NCBI GenBank assembly: GCA_947501475.1
Contig: CANMWA010000004.1
Location: forward strand, 1-64,000
Source of the DNA: an uncultured Aquimarina sp.
GTDB taxonomy: Bacteria; Bacteroidota; Bacteroidia; Flavobacteriales; Flavobacteriaceae
Length of the DNA: 64,000 nucleotides
Reading direction: 5' to 3'
Part shown: positions 1-8,801 of the stretch, piece after piece
How positions within the stretch are numbered: position 1 is the stretch's first letter
How the letters are laid out: each line of letters begins with the position of its first letter
Notes under the pieces: model-generated
What the model was told of the DNA's origin: nothing
What the model saw: the letters and a program-made list of their open reading frames with translations, nothing else
The model's database searches: none
Made by a program: the position numbers and the translations under genes

Positions 1-40
1 GTCGCCGCCTTCTTTATCTGCCAATAACCGGTAGATTTTA

Positions 41-72
41 AACCCTTCATTATAAAAATGAAGGGTTTTTTT
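41..72 (+). terminator. Rho-independent terminator
   Basis: A perfect 10-base inverted repeat (41-50 with 58-67, loop of 7) is followed by a T run to about 72. It ends whatever transcript enters from the left edge of the window; the gene it serves lies outside. Confidence 0.75.
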
Positions 73-80
73 ATGCCTGA

Positions 81-112
81 TTTGCTTAAGATTTAATTAT
101 CTACTACTTTTA
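81..112 (+). promoter_or_regulatory. Putative promoter of the LytTR gene
   Basis: TTTG at 81-84 and TACTTTTA at 105-112, separated by 20 bases, approximate the Bacteroidota consensus TTTG-N19-TAnnTTTG. The start codon follows only 10 bases after the -7 element, so the leader would be very short. Confidence 0.4.
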
Positions 113-122
113 TTCTTAGAAC

Positions 123-998
123 ATGGCATACACCCGATATAATAGAGCTGTTTATGTTGCTTTATCTTTTAAAGATAAGCTAATGGTTCCTGTAATATTA
201 AGTATTCTGGTATTTCTGCTTCTTGTACTTTTTCAACCATTTGAGTATAGATCTTATACATTTATTAGAATAATAGGAGATTCTCTATTATCCGCTTTTT
301 TGGTATTGATTGCAACTGCTTGTACCAGAATTGTAATACCGTATTTCATTAAAAATAGATTTGAAAACAATCAAAGTATTTTGATATGTGAAATAAAGAA
401 TGTTTTCTTGGATATTATATTGTTTCTAACGATTTCTTTTTTGACTAATATTTTTTTTGCCAACTTTAATAGTAGTAATTATTTGAATTGGTTAAAGCTT
501 TCTATAAGATATGTTCTAATTTTTGAAGCATTATTTATTCCTTTGTCATTGTTTATAAAACATTATTTTCTAAATAATTCTATTTCTGTCGTAAAAGAAA
601 ATACAGTTTTATCGTATAAGGATAAAATTAAAATACCAGAAACATTAATATTTAAGCTTACGTCTAATTTAGGTCTAGAATCGATAAAAATATCTCCGTA
701 TGATTTAATTTTGGTTAAAAGCTGCGATAATTATGTAGAAGTATTTTACAAAGAGAATAATGAAGTTGTTTCAAGTCTTTTAAGAAATACTATTTATAAT
801 ATTAGTGATATGGTGAGTGAATATCCTTTTATAATACAATGTCACCGTTCTTATTTGATAAATGTTAATGAAGTATATAAAGTAGCCGGAAATACTAGAG
901 GTTATAAGCTTACTATTAATGGGGTATTAGATAAAGTGCCTGTTTCTAGATCAAAGATATCTTTGTTTAAAGAAGCTTTTAAGAGAATAGGTAAATAA
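123..998 (+). CDS. Membrane-anchored LytTR-family DNA-binding regulator
   Basis: Predicted transcription factor of 291 residues. About four hydrophobic segments fill the N-terminal half (roughly residues 20-40, 47-70, 88-112 and 126-148). A LytTR DNA-binding domain occupies about residues 185-288, with the characteristic HRSYLIN block and the PVSR motif near the end. There is no receiver domain, so it is not a classical two-component response regulator; membrane-bound LytTR proteins of this form are common in Bacteroidota and are thought to sense membrane or cell-surface signals. It stands alone on its strand with no cognate kinase next to it. A promoter-like site lies just upstream. The family call is firm; its signal and targets are unknown. 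Confidence 0.85.
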   Translation: MAYTRYNRAVYVALSFKDKLMVPVILSILVFLLLVLFQPFEYRSYTFIRIIGDSLLSAFLVLIATACTRIVIPYFIKNRFENNQSILICEIKNVFLDIILFLTISFLTNIFFANFNSSNYLNWLKLSIRYVLIFEALFIPLSLFIKHYFLNNSISVVKENTVLSYKDKIKIPETLIFKLTSNLGLESIKISPYDLILVKSCDNYVEVFYKENNEVVSSLLRNTIYNISDMVSEYPFIIQCHRSYLINVNEVYKVAGNTRGYKLTINGVLDKVPVSRSKISLFKEAFKRIGK

Positions 999-1134
999 CT
1001 TTTTTTGTTATTTACTCAGTAGCTTAGTTTTTATGCTTTCCCATGTGCCACATTAACTTCCCAGTCATCCCATTTTATTGATTATTTAATTGTATTCTTC
1101 TTTTTTTGCATGAGAAATTATAAGTGTATTTATC

Positions 1135-1740
1135 ATGAAAAAAAGAGTATTATTGATTATTTTTCTTTCTAGTATTTTGATCAGTTTTGTACGATGTAAA
1201 ACGGCAAAAAGTGATAATATCTTAGATGGCGATGAAACATGGAGGCAAGAGGTGTTAAAATTCCCATTGATTTTTGCAAGGTCATTACCTTACAAAGGCG
1301 AAGAACACATACGTTTTGCAAAAGGCTGGGGAGATGCTTATAGCGAAGAATATTTTAGCTATGTTTTTGTTTGGGTTTTAGAAGAAAACCCAAACCTTAC
1401 TTCTGAACGATTAGAATCAGATATGAATATTTATTTTTCGGGGTTGATGAAAATGGGGTTGATTTCAAAATTTAGGTTTTTTAAAAAATTACCTCAAACT
1501 TCAGTGTCTTTTACAAACAAAAATCAATCAATTAAAAGTTTCAAGGGAGTCATTGAAGTATATGATGCTTTTTTTAAAAAAGAAAACATATTCCTAAACT
1601 CTAAAGTATCCATATCTTACTGTAATACAATAGGAAAACATATAGTTTTTTTTCGATTATCTCCTAAAGAGTTTGATCACTTTGTGTGGAAAAATTTAGA
1701 TAGAGTTAATATTAAGTTTAATTGTAACACTAAACCCTAA
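1135..1740 (+). CDS. Hypothetical exported protein, possible lipoprotein
   Basis: A 201-residue protein that I do not recognise. It begins with a lysine-arginine stretch and a hydrophobic segment (residues 5-19) ending in FVRC, which would be a non-canonical lipobox with Cys21. The rest is soluble, mixed in composition and without a motif I can name. It stands alone between the LytTR gene and a bidirectional terminator that it shares with the convergent coiled-coil gene. Base composition resembles its neighbours. Export is likely; lipid attachment is uncertain. Confidence 0.6.
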   Translation: MKKRVLLIIFLSSILISFVRCKTAKSDNILDGDETWRQEVLKFPLIFARSLPYKGEEHIRFAKGWGDAYSEEYFSYVFVWVLEENPNLTSERLESDMNIYFSGLMKMGLISKFRFFKKLPQTSVSFTNKNQSIKSFKGVIEVYDAFFKKENIFLNSKVSISYCNTIGKHIVFFRLSPKEFDHFVWKNLDRVNIKFNCNTKP

Positions 1741-1754
1741 ATGTTTTTAAAGTA

Positions 1755-1786
1755 AAAACGACATCTAAATGATCAGATGTCGTTTT
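1755..1786. terminator. Bidirectional terminator
   Basis: A perfect 12-base inverted repeat (1755-1766 with 1775-1786, loop of 8) has A and T runs on both sides. It lies between convergent genes ending at 1740 (+) and 1829 (-), so it can serve both. Confidence 0.8.
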
Positions 1787-1828
1787 AAAAATTCTATTTT
1801 GGGGCTACAAAATAAAATTTAGTTTTTA

Positions 1829-2647
1829 TTAATTTCCAGTATGACCTGCAAATTGTTGCATGGCTATTTGTGTAAGCTCTTTAGCTCTGTTTACATAAAA
1901 GTTCTTTGTATCATCAAGTGATTCATTTTTTAACTCATTCTCACTTCTTAAATAGTCTTTTTGAGATTCGAAAGTTGATTCTTCGTTTAGAACTATACTC
2001 AATTCTTGTAGCGCAGTTTCTAAATTGTGTAATGCTTTTTCAGCCTTAGATTTCATTAAAGTTTGTTCCTTTAACTCGGCTGCACGGATGGCTTCAAATT
2101 CTTCCTTTTTCTTATGCTGTGCGGCGATTTGTTGCTCTAATTTTCTTTGCTCGATTTCTAATTGTTGACGCTTTTGCTCTAGTTCTCTTTGTTTTTCTGA
2201 TACTTCTTGAGTGGCTTCTGCCAAATCATTTTCTTCTACATTAATAGTAGCATCTTCACTGTATGAGGTACTTCCTACTGTTGCTTGACAAGATGTCAAT
2301 TGTTGTAAAATTTTTGATCCTAATTCTTTTGCACGCTTAGCAAAAAATCGACTACGTTCGTAGGTGTCTTGTTCTAAAGAACTTTCCATATCTACTCTAG
2401 CTTGATATGCAGTTTCATTAGCTTTTTTACATCCACATTGATCTGCTAAATTTTCTACTTTCACAAATGCTTCAATAGCTTTATCAGCATATTCTTGAGT
2501 ATGATATACATTATTAGCTCCATGTGCTTTTTTGCTGTGCGAGTATGCATAGCTTGCAGCTGTTAAAGCGTCTTCGTATACATCTTCTTGTGCATTAGTT
2601 TGAGTAACAAACCATAATAGGGAAAAGATAATTGCAATTTTCTTCAT
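1829..2647 (-). CDS. Hypothetical exported coiled-coil protein
   Basis: A 272-residue protein with a clear signal peptide (residues 1-19, cleavage after TNAQ) and a mature part that is almost wholly helical. Residues 140-210 form a Glu/Gln/Lys-rich coiled coil. The flanking segments share a weak repeat: a helix with a SRFFAKRAKELGS-like phrase near residue 103 and a NFYVNRAKELTQ-like phrase near residue 250. A CGC motif lies near residue 72. I know no function; a periplasmic scaffold or envelope role is inference from the signal peptide and coiled coil. It is a single gene facing a divergent DinB gene across a 290-base gap. Confidence 0.65.
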   Translation of the reverse strand: MKKIAIIFSLLWFVTQTNAQEDVYEDALTAASYAYSHSKKAHGANNVYHTQEYADKAIEAFVKVENLADQCGCKKANETAYQARVDMESSLEQDTYERSRFFAKRAKELGSKILQQLTSCQATVGSTSYSEDATINVEENDLAEATQEVSEKQRELEQKRQQLEIEQRKLEQQIAAQHKKKEEFEAIRAAELKEQTLMKSKAEKALHNLETALQELSIVLNEESTFESQKDYLRSENELKNESLDDTKNFYVNRAKELTQIAMQQFAGHTGN

Positions 2648-2938
2648 TCTAAGGGGGCTTTTAAATCACAGTACAATAATACAATATTTTTAATGTAAAC
2701 TCCAAATAAAAATGTCATTAATCGATAAAATACGCATTTTATCTTGATTTTTACGGGTTAACCTTAGTTTCGGTGATAAATATCCTACTGCTTTGTAAGA
2801 ACTAGTTCTTTTTTGATGTGGGTTATTAGCTAAACGATGTTTTTCATGTTATATTTTAACAAAACTCAAAAAAATAAATTTAATATTTTAATATATTTAT
2901 GTTGTAAGTTAATTGTGTATATTACGCCTATAATACTT

Positions 2939-3448
2939 ATGAAGCAACAGATTATATCCTCAATAAACCAAAACCTTAATAATGCAATTGCATTATTAAA
3001 GGAAATAGACGTCGATAATTATAAAAATTCTTCAGTTGGTCCTTATTATTCTAGTATAGGCTCGCATATACGACATACTCTTGATTTTTTTGATTGTATT
3101 GTTAAAGGTCTTGACTCTAATGATATCGACTTAACCGCTCGTAAAAGGGATGAAACTTTGGCTAATGATAAAGAGTTTGCTATAGAGTATATATATAAGC
3201 TACAAGAAACTTTGCTTACATATATTGATGTTAGTACTGATTATTTAATTCATGTTACCGATAATATGGGTCAAGGCAAGATAACAGTGAATTATACATT
3301 AGAAAGTATTTTGTCGCATGCTAATAGCCATGCTGTACACCATTATGCTACTATCGGATATATTTTGGATAGATTAGGTGTAGAGATTAAAATTCCTGGA
3401 TTTGGTTATAATCCAACTACTCCTGTTAGTAAAAGGGAAGGTATTTAA
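2939..3448 (+). CDS. DinB-family (DUF664-type) protein
   Basis: A 169-residue four-helix-bundle protein of the DinB/YfiT superfamily, whose members usually bind a divalent metal through three histidines. Visible candidates are His in GSHIRHTLDFF (near residues 42-45) and the C-terminal HANSHAVHHYATI block. The open frame extends 34 codons further upstream, but that stretch is low-complexity and not conserved in character, and an ATG at 2939 starts a normal helix, so I choose 2939. Many family members are thiol-dependent transferases, but the substrate cannot be told here. It converges with DUF6095. Confidence 0.75.
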   Translation: MKQQIISSINQNLNNAIALLKEIDVDNYKNSSVGPYYSSIGSHIRHTLDFFDCIVKGLDSNDIDLTARKRDETLANDKEFAIEYIYKLQETLLTYIDVSTDYLIHVTDNMGQGKITVNYTLESILSHANSHAVHHYATIGYILDRLGVEIKIPGFGYNPTTPVSKREGI

Positions 3449-3468
3449 CACCAGGGAAGAAAGTAGAA

Positions 3469-3702
3469 TTATTTTTTTCCAAATAAGGATTCCATAATTG
3501 TTCTAATACCTTTGAAAGCCATAAATATAGCAAAACAAGCTCCTGCTAATCCTAAAACTAAAATAGGTATATATAATGGGTGGTCTTGATTTTTAAAGGC
3601 TGAATGTATAATTACGGGACTAATAAACATGAAAATGAGAGCTATTGCCATGCGTTGCACTCCTTTACCTAGTAATTCTTTATTAGTTCTATTGGGCTCC
3701 AT
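3469..3702 (-). CDS. DUF6095 family small membrane protein
   Basis: A 77-residue protein with two transmembrane segments (about residues 16-34 and 44-66) and a short basic tail ending in GKK. It resembles the flavobacterial DUF6095 family, which has no assigned function. Its start overlaps the end of murQ by 14 bases, so the two are translationally coupled and a link to wall recycling is possible but only inferred. Confidence 0.65.
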   Translation of the reverse strand: MEPNRTNKELLGKGVQRMAIALIFMFISPVIIHSAFKNQDHPLYIPILVLGLAGACFAIFMAFKGIRTIMESLFGKK

Positions 3703-4504
3703 AGTTGTTTATTGCATTGCGGACACTTCCATATTTTTCTAATAATTTTGCAGCTTGTTGTCGTTCAATATTTAGCTCTTCCATAATCATTCTAGTACCC
3801 CGATCTACTAATTTGTTATTACTAAGTTGCATATCCACCATTTTATTACCTTTTACTCGTTCTAGTTGGATCATTGTGGCTGTCGAAATCATATTCAAAA
3901 CTAATTTTTGAGCAGTTCCTGCTTTCATACGAGAACTACCAGTTACAAATTCGGGACCCACGGTTACCACGATTGGATATTTTGCTGTTATGTCTAAAGG
4001 GCTTGCTTCATTACAAGTGATGCATCCAGTAACAATATTATTTTTATTACATTCTTGTAAAGCACCTATCACGTATGGTGTAGTTCCTGAAGCTGCAATA
4101 CCGATAACTACATCTTTTTTTGAAATTTGATGTTCTTTTAGATCTTTCCATCCTTGATTATCACTGTCTTCAGCAAATTCTACTGCTTTTCGTATTGCAG
4201 AATCACCTCCGGCAATAAGTCCAATTACCATATCATGCGAAACACCAAAAGTTGGAGGGCATTCACTAGCATCTACGACTCCTAATCTACCACTAGTTCC
4301 TGCACCGATATAAAAAAGCCTACCTCCATTTTTTAGTTTAGCCACAATTTGAGTGATTAATGCTTCAATTTGAGGGATAGCTTTTTCAACTGCTTGTGGT
4401 ACTGTTTTATCTTCAGTATTAATATGGGTAAGTACCTCATTAATGCTCATTTTTTCTAAATGCTCATAGTTTGAGGGTTGTTCTGTAGTTTTAGTAAATG
4501 ACAT
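3689..4504 (-). CDS. murQ: N-acetylmuramic acid 6-phosphate etherase
   Basis: MurQ cleaves the D-lactyl ether of MurNAc 6-phosphate to give GlcNAc 6-phosphate and lactate during recycling of cell-wall sugars in the cytoplasm. The SIS fold is evident: YIGAGTSGRLGVVDASECPP carries the sugar-phosphate loop, and later blocks include GIAASGTTPYV and TGSSRMKAGTAQK. About 271 residues, somewhat shorter than the roughly 300 of E. coli MurQ. The frame can be opened two codons earlier at a TTG (4510), but that TTG is part of a TATTTTTG promoter element at 4508-4515, so ATG 4504 is the better start and the message would be almost leaderless. DUF6095 follows with overlap. Confidence 0.93.
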   Translation of the reverse strand: MSFTKTTEQPSNYEHLEKMSINEVLTHINTEDKTVPQAVEKAIPQIEALITQIVAKLKNGGRLFYIGAGTSGRLGVVDASECPPTFGVSHDMVIGLIAGGDSAIRKAVEFAEDSDNQGWKDLKEHQISKKDVVIGIAASGTTPYVIGALQECNKNNIVTGCITCNEASPLDITAKYPIVVTVGPEFVTGSSRMKAGTAQKLVLNMISTATMIQLERVKGNKMVDMQLSNNKLVDRGTRMIMEELNIERQQAAKLLEKYGSVRNAINNYGAQ

Positions 4505-4566
4505 GTTCAAAAATACTCTTTTTTGATTTCAAGGAGGCCAGATATTTTGGTTTAATACATTAGAGG

Positions 4567-5388
4567 TTATTCTTGCACGGTAAAATTAAACCTATTTGCT
4601 TCTGAAAGGTTAAAGTACCCTAATGCGTAGTTGTCTGGATTCGTTATGTTGGTTATATTACCTCTTAACAATGCTGGAGGTGTTTGAAAAGGGCCACCGC
4701 CATCTTGATCACTTTGTTCTATAAGTAAAGCTGCATAATTAAAATATCGTTTATCAATTCCTAGAATTTTGACAGTTATATTCTGTCCTGCGACCATATC
4801 TTCATAGAAATATGAAAAATTAAAAGCTTCACCTTGATAGAAACGATCTTCACTTACTTCGATAAGGTTAAAGTCAAAATCAAAAAGATAAAAGTCATCT
4901 CTATTGCCATCATCTGTAAAAGAAACTATAATTTCGGTTTCATCTCCATCAAAAAGTGTTCCGTCACCTTGCTCTATATTGTCAATTGGAACCGCAGGGA
5001 ATAGTTGATTTATAGCTTTATATGTTTCACCTTCATGTATAACTGTTAATTCATATTGTGTATTAAATTCAGGAATTATTTCAGCTCCTTCTTCTGGAAG
5101 ATATAGTCCTGGTTCTTGAGTTTCTATAAAATTAACAACACTATTATTAGTTAGGTTTGTAATAAAGACGGTTGCATTGCTTACCGTTGGGATAGTATTG
5201 TTGAAAAAAGGAGTAGATAGGGAGAGTTTTATCCCTCCTTCAATATCTATAGGAGTTTCGCTGAGATAAAATTCAAAAGAGGCGTCTACAACTAGTCTAG
5301 GTTCTCCATTTGGTACATCTACTTCGATTACATCTTCACAACTTGTATAGATTAATAGAATAGAAAGTATGTATAATAGCTTTTTCAT
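4567..5388 (-). CDS. DUF4249 lipoprotein, TonB receptor partner
   Basis: A 273-residue lipoprotein with a clean signal peptide and lipobox (LLIYTSC, Cys17). The mature N-terminus (EDVIEVDVP, then LVVDASF) is typical of DUF4249, a beta-rich family found next to TonB-dependent receptors in Bacteroidota. It begins 4 bases after the receptor stop, so the pair is one transcript. By analogy with SusCD pairs it may be a surface or periplasmic accessory for uptake, but DUF4249 has no established ligand. Confidence 0.85.
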   Translation of the reverse strand: MKKLLYILSILLIYTSCEDVIEVDVPNGEPRLVVDASFEFYLSETPIDIEGGIKLSLSTPFFNNTIPTVSNATVFITNLTNNSVVNFIETQEPGLYLPEEGAEIIPEFNTQYELTVIHEGETYKAINQLFPAVPIDNIEQGDGTLFDGDETEIIVSFTDDGNRDDFYLFDFDFNLIEVSEDRFYQGEAFNFSYFYEDMVAGQNITVKILGIDKRYFNYAALLIEQSDQDGGGPFQTPPALLRGNITNITNPDNYALGYFNLSEANRFNFTVQE

Positions 5389-5392
5389 CTGT

Positions 5393-7771
5393 CTAAAATT
5401 TAAAGTTATAGGTTACAGCAGGTACAATTCCAAAAATTGATGTTCGTACTGCTTCATTAACAAGCGTGTCATTATTTTGCCCAAAGGATATCGATGCTGC
5501 ATTTCTACGATTATACAGGTTGTACACGCTAAACACCCATTCTCCTTGCCATTTTCTGTTTTTATTTTTTCTTGGAGTTAAGGTTGCAGAAATATCTAAA
5601 CGATGGTAGGATGGTAGTCGTTCGTCATTACGTGATCCATCATAAATCGGAACTACTAATCCCTGAAACTCAAATTGTCCCGTGGGGTAATTAGTTGGTT
5701 GCCCGGTTTGAAATACGAAATTTGTACCAAATTTCCATTTATCATTTAATTCATAATTTCCATTAAAAGAGATATCATGCGTTTTATCATATGGAGTACT
5801 ATACCATTCTCCATTATTAATTCCGGTTTCGGCAGCTGTTCTTCCAGAAGTTCGTTGCTCTGATTTGGATAAGGTATAGGCCAGCCATCCCTTGAACTTG
5901 CCTTGGTTTTTTCTTAGTAATAACTCTAATCCATAAGCACGAGCTTCACCATTTAAAATATCTTGCTCTATTGCATTGTTAGCAATTAAATTTGCTCCAT
6001 CGATATAATCAATTCGGTTTTCGATATCCTTGTAAAATACTTCTGTTTCTATGGAGTATACATTGTCTTTAAAGTTTTTAAAATATCCCAATGCGTATTG
6101 ATTAAGTAACTGTGGTTTTATATATTTCCCACTGGGTGCCCATACGTCAAGTGGAGTAGGAGAGTTGGTGTTTGATAAAAGATGTAAATATTGCGCCATT
6201 CTATTATAGCTGGCTTTAATTGAAGTATTGTCATTAAAAACATATGCTAATGCGACTCTGGGTTCTAAATTTGTAAAAGTTTCAATTTGATCACTTTTAC
6301 TAATTTTTTCTGTACCAATAGGTTCTGCGGCTTCATAGATTTGTAATTCTTCATTAAACAAAAGCGGGTTGTCATTTTGATAGATATTTAATTCATCTTG
6401 CCCCAATCTCATAAAATTACTAAGTCTTACCCCATATTGCAATGTCAATTTATTAGAGATTTTATGTTCTGCATCGATGTAGGCTCCAAACTCATTGGCA
6501 TATTTATTAATAAGCTTTTCACTAATGATTCCAGAATCTTCACTATTTGGTTTTATTTCACCTGGGTTAAATCTAAAATAGATATTGTTAATACCATAAT
6601 TGAGTTGAAAGGTATCACTTAGGTAATGTTTTAAATCATATTTTAGATTAAAATTTCGAATACCAGAATTCCACTCGAATCCTACAAAATCAAGCTCTAA
6701 GCCATAGAAATAATCTGAATATATTAAGGATAGGTTAGAGAATAGTTTGTCTGAAAATAAATGATTCCATCTTAAATTAAGTACCGTGTTTCCATAGATG
6801 TTTTCGAAAGTTTCATCGATACTAAACACATCACGTCCAAAATACCCTGAGAGATATAAACTATTATTATCATTAATTTTATAGTTAAGTTTAGTATTAA
6901 GATCATAAAAATATGCTACGTTATCATTATCAAAAAGAGGTAAAAATAGATGCGCATATGATGCCCTACCTCCAACCAAAAAAGCTCCTCGATCTTTTAC
7001 GATAGGTCCTTCTGCTAGTAATCTGCTGGATACTGCACCTAGACCACCACTAAGTTTAAATCTTTTACTATTCCCTTCCTTTTGATAAATATCAAGAACA
7101 GAAGACACACGACCTCCATATTTTGCAGGAATACCTCCTTTATAGAGTTTAATATCTTTTATTGCATCTGGGTTAAACACAGAGAAAAAACCAAATAAGT
7201 GTGAAGAATTAAAAATGGTAGCTTCATCCAAAAGTATAAGGTTTTGATCTGCAGCACCGCCTCGAACATTAAATCCAGAAGCGCCTTCGCCGCCACTGGT
7301 TACACCTGGTAAAAGTAAAATAGATTTAATCACATCGGCTTCTCCTAATACTACTGGGATTTGTTTAATCGTTCCTGCGGTAAGTTTATTAAGACTCATT
7401 TGAGGGGTCTTAATATTTATTTTTTCTGTTTTTTCTGTGATTACAACTTCATCAAGCATTTCTGAAGCTTCTGATAATTGAAAATTAAGCTTTTTATCTT
7501 CATTCAGGTCAATCTCTTGTTTGATGTCTTGAAAACCAAGATAACTGACTTGTAGTTTATAATTTCCTTGTGGTAGAGTAATGGAGTAAAAACCATATTC
7601 ATTTGTGACTACGCCTTTTCCTAATTCTGGAAAAATAACATTAACACCGATTAATGTTTCGTTACTTGATTGTTCTGAAATAGTTCCGCTAAGCGTAAAT
7701 TTTTCTTGACTAATGATCGATAATGGTATTAAAAAGAGTGTTGTAAGGCTTAATAATATGTGTTTTTTCAA
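5393..7771 (-). CDS. TonB-dependent outer-membrane receptor with carboxypeptidase-like N-terminal domain
   Basis: A 792-residue outer-membrane active transporter. Order of parts: signal peptide (1-21, IISQ), a carboxypeptidase-regulatory-like beta domain (about 25-112, with GVNVIFPELGKGVVTNEYGF), a plug domain (about 125-235, with GFNVRGGAADQNLILLDE), then a beta barrel to the C-terminus, which ends in an aromatic phenylalanine (TYNFKF). The length and plug are complete. It is the first gene of a pair with the DUF4249 lipoprotein. The substrate is unknown; nothing nearby (no sugar hydrolase, no siderophore gene) points to one. No FecR-type regulator is adjacent, although an ECF sigma operon lies just upstream on the same strand. 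Confidence 0.9.
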   Translation of the reverse strand: MKKHILLSLTTLFLIPLSIISQEKFTLSGTISEQSSNETLIGVNVIFPELGKGVVTNEYGFYSITLPQGNYKLQVSYLGFQDIKQEIDLNEDKKLNFQLSEASEMLDEVVITEKTEKINIKTPQMSLNKLTAGTIKQIPVVLGEADVIKSILLLPGVTSGGEGASGFNVRGGAADQNLILLDEATIFNSSHLFGFFSVFNPDAIKDIKLYKGGIPAKYGGRVSSVLDIYQKEGNSKRFKLSGGLGAVSSRLLAEGPIVKDRGAFLVGGRASYAHLFLPLFDNDNVAYFYDLNTKLNYKINDNNSLYLSGYFGRDVFSIDETFENIYGNTVLNLRWNHLFSDKLFSNLSLIYSDYFYGLELDFVGFEWNSGIRNFNLKYDLKHYLSDTFQLNYGINNIYFRFNPGEIKPNSEDSGIISEKLINKYANEFGAYIDAEHKISNKLTLQYGVRLSNFMRLGQDELNIYQNDNPLLFNEELQIYEAAEPIGTEKISKSDQIETFTNLEPRVALAYVFNDNTSIKASYNRMAQYLHLLSNTNSPTPLDVWAPSGKYIKPQLLNQYALGYFKNFKDNVYSIETEVFYKDIENRIDYIDGANLIANNAIEQDILNGEARAYGLELLLRKNQGKFKGWLAYTLSKSEQRTSGRTAAETGINNGEWYSTPYDKTHDISFNGNYELNDKWKFGTNFVFQTGQPTNYPTGQFEFQGLVVPIYDGSRNDERLPSYHRLDISATLTPRKNKNRKWQGEWVFSVYNLYNRRNAASISFGQNNDTLVNEAVRTSIFGIVPAVTYNFKF

Positions 7772-7875
7772 AAGAAAGTGTTTTTAACGATTAACTTCAT
7801 AAAGATAAGAATGTAAAGGAAGAAATATGAAATGAGTTTTACAATTACACAAGAGTTAATTTTGAGTTATATTAT

Positions 7876-8028
7876 TTATATTAATTCCCACTGAAAATGT
7901 ATAGGAAACCACTCTCCCTGTTTTGTTGTTGCATTATTTGATGAAGGTTTATTTTTTTTAATGTATACATTGTTGTTTTCGGTAAATACATGCATAACAT
8001 GTAATTTCTCTTTGTTTTTATTTATCAT
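7876..8028 (-). CDS. Small 50-residue ORF coupled to the barrel gene
   Basis: A possible small protein of 50 residues, beginning MINKNKEKLHVMHVF and ending GEWFPIHFQWELI. Its ATG lies inside the last codons of the preceding barrel gene (overlap 8018-8028, with the arrangement ATGATAAATAA), the usual geometry of translational coupling. The central part is Asn/Lys/Ser-rich and the tail is aromatic, ending in a short amphipathic strand. No signal peptide or membrane helix is visible. I know no homologue. It would be the fifth gene of the sigma factor operon. It could instead be a chance ORF. Confidence 0.4.
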   Translation of the reverse strand: MINKNKEKLHVMHVFTENNNVYIKKNKPSSNNATTKQGEWFPIHFQWELI

Positions 8029-8701
8029 CGGGTATATTTTTTTTATAACGATTTCTACCTAAATTAAAGACACCAATTTTTATACCAATACTTGTAGAAA
8101 ACCCATTGATACGAACAAATGCATCTGGAGTTAATACCGCTTTACTAGAAATACGGTATTTTATTCCGGCTTCTAATTGAACATATCTAGATATATTATA
8201 TAAAACATTTACTCCGGGTTCTACAACATATAGTGAGGCGAACAGAGAATTCTCTTCTTCTACTTCTCCAGAATTTGAATCTAAATATCCAAGACCAGCA
8301 GCACCAACACCCAATAATATAGGAAATGAAAGATTGATTTTGGCTTTGCTAAAAAATATGGGTTCTAAATGAAAACCTATATAAACAGCAGCCAAGTCTG
8401 GACCCAATTCAGTGCCATCTGATAAAAAAACGCCTGGCGCATTTTGATTAGAATATAACCCTTTTAATGCAAGTCCTATTTCAAATTTACGGTTGGCAAC
8501 ATAGGCTAATTTGAGTCCTGTTATATATGTGTTTCTACCTTTAATCTCTCCATATCCTCCACTAATCCCTAAATAGACACCATGTACTATGTTTTTTCGA
8601 TCATTAAATTCGATATAATTATTATCTTTTGAATCCTGTGCATTGGTTTGATATACACATAAAGTTATAATGAGGATTAATATTATTTTTAGATGTTTCA
8701 T
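8018..8701 (-). CDS. Predicted outer-membrane beta-barrel protein, sigma operon member
   Basis: A 227-residue exported protein. The signal peptide (MKHLKIILILIITLCVYQTNAQ) fixes the start at ATG 8701; a longer frame reaches 8800 but its extra 33 codons would precede the signal peptide. The mature part alternates glycine and aromatic residues (YLGISGGYGEIKGRNTYI, then repeated beta-strand pairs) and resembles a small 8-stranded porin-like barrel. It lacks a recognisable family motif. It is the fourth gene of an operon headed by an ECF sigma factor, so it may be an envelope-stress target; that is inference. Confidence 0.65.
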   Translation of the reverse strand: MKHLKIILILIITLCVYQTNAQDSKDNNYIEFNDRKNIVHGVYLGISGGYGEIKGRNTYITGLKLAYVANRKFEIGLALKGLYSNQNAPGVFLSDGTELGPDLAAVYIGFHLEPIFFSKAKINLSFPILLGVGAAGLGYLDSNSGEVEEENSLFASLYVVEPGVNVLYNISRYVQLEAGIKYRISSKAVLTPDAFVRINGFSTSIGIKIGVFNLGRNRYKKNIPDDK

Positions 8702-8801
8702 GATTGTAGATTTACTATTATTATTGACAACATAAATCGAAAATAGTTGGATGCATTTTTTAATTGCCAAATAGATGTGATGAATTGTTTGAAGGTTCAT
8801 A

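Noticed and set aside
1..9. Possible 3' end of a tRNA-Ser gene (GTCGCCGCC followed by a terminator)
   Set aside because: Nine bases resemble an acceptor stem and the G-CC end of a serine tRNA, but the body of the gene would lie outside the window, so nothing supports it.
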